DNA from: Nematostella vectensis
Taxonomy: Eukaryota > Cnidaria > Anthozoa > Actiniaria > Edwardsiidae
DNA length: 64,000 bases
Assembly: GCF_932526225.1 (NCBI RefSeq)
Contig: NC_064042.1
Location: 16,054,751-16,118,750, forward strand
Reading direction: 5' to 3'
A program made the translations under genes and the position numbers. The notes below the pieces were generated by a model that saw only the letters and a list, made by a program, of their open reading frames with translations, ran no database searches and was not told where the DNA came from. Positions 59,216-64,000 of this stretch are shown piece after piece. Each line of letters begins with the position of its first letter. Position 1 is the first letter of the stretch.

Positions 59216-60480
59216 GAGGCTCAAGGGATCGCAAAATCGTCCCAAGCATGGCACGAAATCGCTAAGCCCGCAGTGACTCAAAGGACCGCAAAATCGTTCC
59301 AAGCGTGGTACGACATCGCTAAGCCCGCAGTGACTCAAAGGATCGCAAAATCGTTCCAAGCGTGGTACGACATCGCTAAGCCCGCAATGACTCAAGAGAT
59401 CGCAAAATCGTTCCAAGCTTGGCACGAAATCGCTAAGCCCACAATGGCTCAAGGGATCGCAGAATCGTTCCAAGCTTGGCACGAAATCGCTAAGCCCGCA
59501 ATGGCTCAAGGGATCGCAGAATCGTGCCAAGCGTGGCACGAAATCGCTAAGCCCGCAGTGACTCGAGGGATCGCAGAATCGTTCCAAGCGTGGCACGAAA
59601 TCGCTAAGCCCGCAATGGCTCAAGGGATCGCAGAATCGTGCCAAGCGTGGCACGAAATCGCTATGCCCGCAGTGACTCAAGGGATCGCAAAATCGTTTTA
59701 AGCGTGGCACGAAATCGCTAAGCCCGTAATGACTCAAGGGATCGCAAACTCGTTCCAAGCTTGGCACGAAATCGCTAAGCCTGCAATGGCTCAAGGGATC
59801 GCAGAATCGTTCCAAGCTTGGCACGAAATCGCTAAGCCCGCAATGGCTCAAGGGATCGCAGAATCGTGCCAAGCGTGGCACGAAATCGCTAAGCCCGCAG
59901 TGACTCGAGGGATCGCAGAATCGTTCCAAGCGTGGCACGAAATCGCTAAGCCCGCAATGGCTCAAGGGATCGCAGAATCGTGCCAAGCGTGGCACGAAAT
60001 CGCTATGCCCGCAGTGACTCAAGGGATCGCAAAATCGTTTTAAGCGTGGCACGAAATCGCTAAGCCCGTAATGACTCAAGGGATCGCAAACTCGTTCCAA
60101 GCTTGGCACGAAATCGCTAAGCCTGCAATGGCTCAAGGGATCGCAGAATCGTTCCAAGCTTGGCACGAAATCGCTAAGCCCGCAATGGCTCAAGGGATCG
60201 CAGAATCGTGCCAAGCGTGGCACGAAATCGCTAAGCCCGCAGTGACTCGAGGGATCGCAGAATCGTTCCAAGCGTGGCACGAAATCGCTAAGCCCGCAAT
60301 GGCTCAAGGGATCGCAGAATCGTGCCAAGCGTGGCACGAAATCGCTAAGCCCGCAGTGACTCGAGGGATCGCAGAATCGTTCCAAGCGTGGCACGAAACC
60401 GCTAAGCCCGCAATGCCTCAAGGGATCGCAGAACCGTGCCAAGCGTGGCACGAAGTCGCTTAGCCCGCAATGACTCAAGG
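59215..60480. repeat. 57-bp minisatellite, about 22 copies, in frame on both strands
   Basis: The unit contains GGGATCGCAGAATCGTTCCA and GGCACGAAATCGCTAAGCCC. 57 bp is 19 codons, so the - strand reads FCDPLSHCGLSDFVPRLER-type repeats continuous with the end of the virus-like ORF at 60691. The + strand reads IAESFQAWHEIAKPAMAQG repeats. Blocks of six units (342 bp) are themselves repeated, for example 59729 onward and 60071 onward. Confidence 0.95.
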
Positions 60481-61169
60481 GATCGCAAAAATGTTTAAGG
60501 CGAACAGGCTTGCCCTTAAAGTCCACCCGTCTACCGCAGTCATCCCTGCCCCATATTTGGATACTCGAGACAAACTCAGAGGAAGATGCTGAGACACAAA
60601 CGGGGGCGTCGGGTCCATAGACGACTTTCTTGTGCGGCCAGGGGTTTCTAGGCAAGCGAGAACGTTTGATGGCTCGCCTAAGGAGAGGCATTGCGTGCGA
60701 TCTACGATATCGCAGCAGTTGTAGAGGGCCTCTATTTTCGGCAAAACCACCTTAAATGCCCCCCCCCCCCCAAGGGCAGTGCGAGGCCCCGCTCCCCCAA
60801 CTGATCGTCTTTAGCCTCTAGGCCAAATAGTGCGCAAAGCTCGGCATTCAGGAACGCAACGCCATTGGACATGAGCGCGATCTTCCCGGTGAGGGGATCC
60901 AGCTCCGCGGTCAGAATCTTGCTTTCAGCGCGGTTGATCGTTTCCACGATGGACTCGGCCGTGTTGTGCCCGGCTGATAGAGTAGCGATGGACGGGAGGG
61001 CGGCTATAGTCGTTATCTGATGCTCCCGCTCGAAATTATACCAGCTGTTATTATACAGCGAGCACTGCCGGAGCGCCACGAAGCGTGGGCGCCTTATCGG
61101 CCGCTCGAAGAAGAGCGTCTGTTCGCCTTTGGTGAGCACAATATGTAGGACCACCATTGTGTTTAACAC
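60481..61169 (-). pseudogene. virus-like element gene A, broken by two frameshifts
   Basis: It reads from the start codon at 61169-61167 for about 135 residues. The frame then breaks at a 13-base C run (60759-60771) and changes again before about 60690, where it continues towards VYGPDAPVCVSASS and IWGRDDCGRRVDFKGKPV. A 57-bp array then follows in frame. I do not recognise a named family. Position suggests a virion or accessory protein of a Maverick/Polinton-like element. The C-run break could be an assembly error. It is divergent from gene B with about 30 bases between start codons, and that gap holds a direct repeat, GTGTTTAACA. Confidence 0.55.
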
Positions 61170-61199
61170 AGCCCGCCTTCGTGTTTAACAGGACTGAGC

Positions 61200-63317
61200 A
61201 TGGATTGGGAAGGCTGGCGGATGCTGAACGAGGAGGCGACCCCCCGAAGGGGGGCGGAAGAGACGAAAAAGGCGGCAACTGCGTCGGGAGCCTCTATAGC
61301 CGAACATATCAAACACGCTATAGCCGAACAAGTCAAACACGCAAAACCCGGTTTCCCTAGGTCTCTGACCCTCGCGCGGCCTCGCAGAGGACTGCTCTAC
61401 GCCGTGCCCGCGACCCCCGTGGAGAGCACGGCCTCAGACATCACCCCACTACTCACGAAGCTAGAGATACACGTGGCTGAGGACAAATCATTCACGACTA
61501 AGGTCCGAGACATATTCAAAGAGACAGTAGTCACGCACAAGTCCGCCAAGGAGTCTCGCCGGTGGCTATCGGAGCCTTCCTATGGGTACTGGCCACAGCA
61601 ACTCAACTTTGCGGTCTGGTGCGCAACCGCCGGATGCGGGGTGTCCCTAACCGACCCCGCTTTCGCCACGCTCCCCTCTGTCGTCAGGGGGTTTCTAAGG
61701 TTTCACGTCTACTTTACCACGCGGAGGATACTCTACGAGCTCGGCGCCCCTCTGCCTGGCGACAGTCCGTTCACGCAAAAAGGTAACCCCTACAAGAAAG
61801 CCGCTTTCGAGCGTCTATGTATAGAGTTCGGTTTGCCGCGTAAGCCGGACTTCCGATGGAAAGGCGGGCGGAACCACAGGCTAGGCGATGTGTTTGTGTT
61901 CTACCCGGGGGAGGGCTATCGCAACGTGCACGTGATCCGTGGCTACGACACGGCGGCGGACGAGTACCCGAGCCACCTCAATCTGTTTAGCGACGAAGGT
62001 GGGACGTACAATAGTGGGAAGCAGGTGGGTTTCATACGCAACGACGACCACGGGGGTGTGCAATATAGCTGGTTTGCGCCTCCCAAAGGTGAGGGGCTGA
62101 CAAAAGCAGGGCTAGGAAGACTCGATCGCTCGGTCGAGGCGTTCGTCTACGCAGTGCTTGGCGAGCAGGTAAACGTCCGTTCCTCTTTCGCGGGGGCCGG
62201 TGGGCCGGCCATGGAGGCGCAGGCGGAGTTTACGAAGCTGCTTGAAGACTCGATCATAGAAAACGACATCGCTCAAAGCGTGCAAAGGTACCAGTTAGCC
62301 GTGCAGGAGGCCAAGGTGAGACTGAGTCTTGCAGTCGCACCAGGAGTGTGGCTGATGCCGAGCGATCTGGTGATAAACACGCAAAGCGTCGTGGGCTACA
62401 ACAATAAACTGCAGAAAGCCACAGACTCCATGACGCTTTGCTCAAACGCGATCAAAACCGAGACAAAGCCAGTCGATGCTCATAACATGGCCGGTGGGCA
62501 TCCTAGGGTGCAACACGTGACTGATCCGAGGATCGGCCGTGTGCCGTTCCGGCGGCGAAGCAAGGCTTTAGCACCTGCGAAAGCGCACGCAGAGGGCGCG
62601 GCGCCTGCCCCCTTTTCACGTATGCATGCTGCGCATAGCATGACCGCCGCCGGGACGGAAAGAGTGACCACACCGCCCTCAAGGCGGGGTTGTCGGCACT
62701 CGCGGTGGCCGCGGCGTATTACTTGTTCCGGCGTATTACTTGTGCTTTGCATTCGACGAACCAAGAACGCGGCTACGGCTAGAATGAGCAGCCACGCATT
62801 CTCGCCAAGGAATTTCACCGCTTCCCCTGCAGCCTTAAACACGAAGTTCGCGAGGCTGCATACTAGCCCAGGGAGAAGCTCGCCTAGCTTTTTTCCGATA
62901 GCCTTAAGCCTGTTACCGATCCCTCTGGCCACGGATGAGAGCGACCTGCCGAGCGACGTCACAATGGCCGCGATCGTCGTCGCTACGGCTAACTCGATTG
63001 CGGTGACGGTAGAGCCGTACTTTTTGAAGATGACTTTGATGCGCTCTCTGAGCGGCTTTCGGTTTTCGAGCTATCGGTTTTCGCGTTCTAGTTCGTCAAT
63101 CTCGGATAGCCTCTCCTCGTTGCGCTCACGGGCCTCTTGGCGGCGACTCTCTGACGTGTTAGGGTTGTCGATGGTCTCCCTGTCTGTGGCTACCACCCCT
63201 TGCAGCACTTGGACTCGTTCTGTGTTCTCCTGGATGACCGCGTCTATCTCTGCCACGGACCCCATCGCCAGCTTGAAGCCTTTGCAACATCCTGTCGAAC
63301 GCCCCCGTTCTCATTGA
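61200..63317 (+). CDS. virus-like element gene B, uncharacterised ORF
   Basis: A 705-codon ORF. The first about 430 codons (61200 to about 62490) have balanced composition and look like a folded protein, with segments such as SYGYWPQQLNFAVWC and GDVFVFYPGEGYRNVHV. The rest is Arg/Ser-rich and exactly antisense to gene C, so it is probably read-through past a lost stop, not genuine protein. No catalytic motif or transmembrane segment is evident. GC content rises sharply relative to the flanking host genes. In Maverick/adintovirus-type clusters such ORFs beside the capsid gene are often virion-associated; here that is inference. I do not recognise a named family. Confidence 0.6.
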   Translation: MDWEGWRMLNEEATPRRGAEETKKAATASGASIAEHIKHAIAEQVKHAKPGFPRSLTLARPRRGLLYAVPATPVESTASDITPLLTKLEIHVAEDKSFTTKVRDIFKETVVTHKSAKESRRWLSEPSYGYWPQQLNFAVWCATAGCGVSLTDPAFATLPSVVRGFLRFHVYFTTRRILYELGAPLPGDSPFTQKGNPYKKAAFERLCIEFGLPRKPDFRWKGGRNHRLGDVFVFYPGEGYRNVHVIRGYDTAADEYPSHLNLFSDEGGTYNSGKQVGFIRNDDHGGVQYSWFAPPKGEGLTKAGLGRLDRSVEAFVYAVLGEQVNVRSSFAGAGGPAMEAQAEFTKLLEDSIIENDIAQSVQRYQLAVQEAKVRLSLAVAPGVWLMPSDLVINTQSVVGYNNKLQKATDSMTLCSNAIKTETKPVDAHNMAGGHPRVQHVTDPRIGRVPFRRRSKALAPAKAHAEGAAPAPFSRMHAAHSMTAAGTERVTTPPSRRGCRHSRWPRRITCSGVLLVLCIRRTKNAATARMSSHAFSPRNFTASPAALNTKFARLHTSPGRSSPSFFPIALSLLPIPLATDESDLPSDVTMAAIVVATANSIAVTVEPYFLKMTLMRSLSGFRFSSYRFSRSSSSISDSLSSLRSRASWRRLSDVLGLSMVSLSVATTPCSTWTRSVFSWMTASISATDPIASLKPLQHPVERPRSH

Positions 63318-63660
63318 ACAGCTGTCTTGGCTTAGTCCAACCTCCTTTGCCGAGGTTGCGAAGCTGTATTAGCGTCTTTCCCCTCCGGTCTGACTGGAAC
63401 CGTATCAGATTCTCGTTAAGGTTTGGGTGTTCCTCCCTGAGGGACTGGAGACCGAGTCTTGTCGCTGCACCCTCTGTGGTGAACGAGGTTTCAGCGGTCG
63501 TTTGCGTCCGGGCCCCCCGCGATGACGTGCTCGTCATTGGGATCGACTCCCCATCGTCGGGGTCAAACGGGATAAGGGGCGTCGTCTCGTCGTAGCCCGC
63601 TACGCGATCGGCGGACTCACCCGGAAAGAAATCGTCAATGTTAACGTCAACATCACCCAT
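62480..63660 (-). pseudogene. virus-like element gene C with coiled coil and membrane segment, broken
   Basis: It starts at 63660-63658. The first frame (acidic N-terminus, then basic) ends at 63244. The second frame, overlapping from 63265, carries a charged coiled coil (EARERNEERLSEIDELEREN) and hits an in-frame TAG at about 63071-63073, where GAAAACCGA is locally duplicated. The same frame then continues to a hydrophobic segment, AWLLILAVAAFLV, and ends at 62480. One frameshift and one nonsense codon therefore separate three parts of what looks like one gene. Function is not recognised; coiled coil plus one membrane span would suit a virion or membrane-associated protein. Confidence 0.55.
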
Positions 63661-63744
63661 GATGCGTGCGCATAGCGCATGCTACTCTGTATTAGACATG
63701 TCTAACAGTCCGCACCATAGTCACGTGACTTCGTACTACTAGGA
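63661..63744. promoter_or_regulatory. divergent promoter between genes C and D with perfect palindromes
   Basis: 84 bp separate the two start codons. They contain two perfect palindromes, TTAGACATGTCTAA (63692-63705) and AGTCACGTGACT (63719-63730, with a CACGTG E-box core), and an imperfect TGCGCATAGCGCA. These could be operator or transcription-factor sites serving both genes. Confidence 0.55.
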
Positions 63745-64000
63745 ATGTCAGTCAGCGATAAACTTGACCCCCAACGAACACCCAGAACTCCTCTGGGGTT
63801 GAAAGCCGAGAGAACTGTTTACCGGGTCACTCTCAACCCGTCGACGGCTTCCAGTGGCGAGACGCTATATGTGGCGGTCCCAAAGCTATCGGAAGGCGTC
63901 ACGCTCGTGCTTGGCTCCTTGAGGGTCGGTTTCGATCTCTCCATCTCAGGCCAAGCAAACAATACCGTCGTGAACAACGTCGGCCGAAATCTCGTGAGCA
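63745..64000 (+). CDS. virus-like element gene D, 5' part (runs off window)
   Basis: The ORF opens at ATG 63745 and is uninterrupted for 85 codons to the end of the window. The N-terminus is polar and proline-rich. Short beta-strand-like stretches then alternate with turns (ETLYVAVPKLSEGV, then NNVGRNLVS). The look and position suggest the N-terminal part of a major capsid-type protein of a Maverick/Polinton-like element. That is a tentative reading from composition and context; most of the protein lies outside the window. Confidence 0.5.
   Translation, partial: MSVSDKLDPQRTPRTPLGLKAERTVYRVTLNPSTASSGETLYVAVPKLSEGVTLVLGSLRVGFDLSISGQANNTVVNNVGRNLVS

Noticed and set aside
61562-62445. Smaller ORFs in other frames within gene B
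   Set aside because: Shadow frames of the 61200 ORF, caused by high GC and few stop triplets.

Overview
The window is metazoan nuclear DNA and most resembles an anthozoan cnidarian such as a sea anemone. The evidence is short exons with GT-AG introns, an ARX-type homeobox gene with the paired-class intron 46/47, full UGGT and XRRA1 orthologues, Penelope-like and CR1/L2-like retroelement debris, and an unusual density of minisatellites. The species call is an inference.

Layout. (1) 1-4.4 kb: a three-exon ARX/aristaless-type homeobox gene on the + strand (1839-4012) inside AT-rich non-coding DNA. (2) 7.7-36.2 kb: UDP-glucose:glycoprotein glucosyltransferase (UGGT) on the - strand. I resolved 32 frame-consistent exons encoding about 1549 aa, from an N-terminal signal peptide to a 26-nt last coding exon ending in the ER-retrieval signal KQEL. 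(3) 36.8-45.9 kb: XRRA1 on the + strand, 14 exons and 816 aa, divergent from UGGT across a promoter of about 0.6 kb. (4) 46-58 kb: a few orphan exons, a 2.25-kb terminal-inverted-repeat element, a LINE with a large internal deletion and a 2A-like motif, and simple-sequence arrays. (5) 58.8-64 kb: hairpin repeats, a Penelope-type hammerhead core, a 57-bp array, then a GC-richer block of tightly packed ORFs on alternating strands. That block looks like the edge of an endogenous virus-like (Maverick/Polinton-like) element. Two of its four genes are broken, and the last runs off the window.

The most striking pattern is that many introns of UGGT and XRRA1 hold tandem arrays whose repeat unit contains a copy of the neighbouring splice junction. 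One 40-bp unit is present 112 times and carries the acceptor of UGGT exon 18; that exon's donor is also amplified on its other side. I count eleven such arrays in the two genes. UGGT also carries a complete type I hammerhead ribozyme in a sense-oriented intron.

Functionally, UGGT is an ER glycoprotein folding sensor, XRRA1 is a leucine-rich-repeat protein, and the ARX-like protein is a DNA-binding developmental regulator. They do not form a pathway, and their adjacency looks like ordinary linkage. Exon edges were placed by reading frame, splice consensus and recalled family alignments; no search was run.
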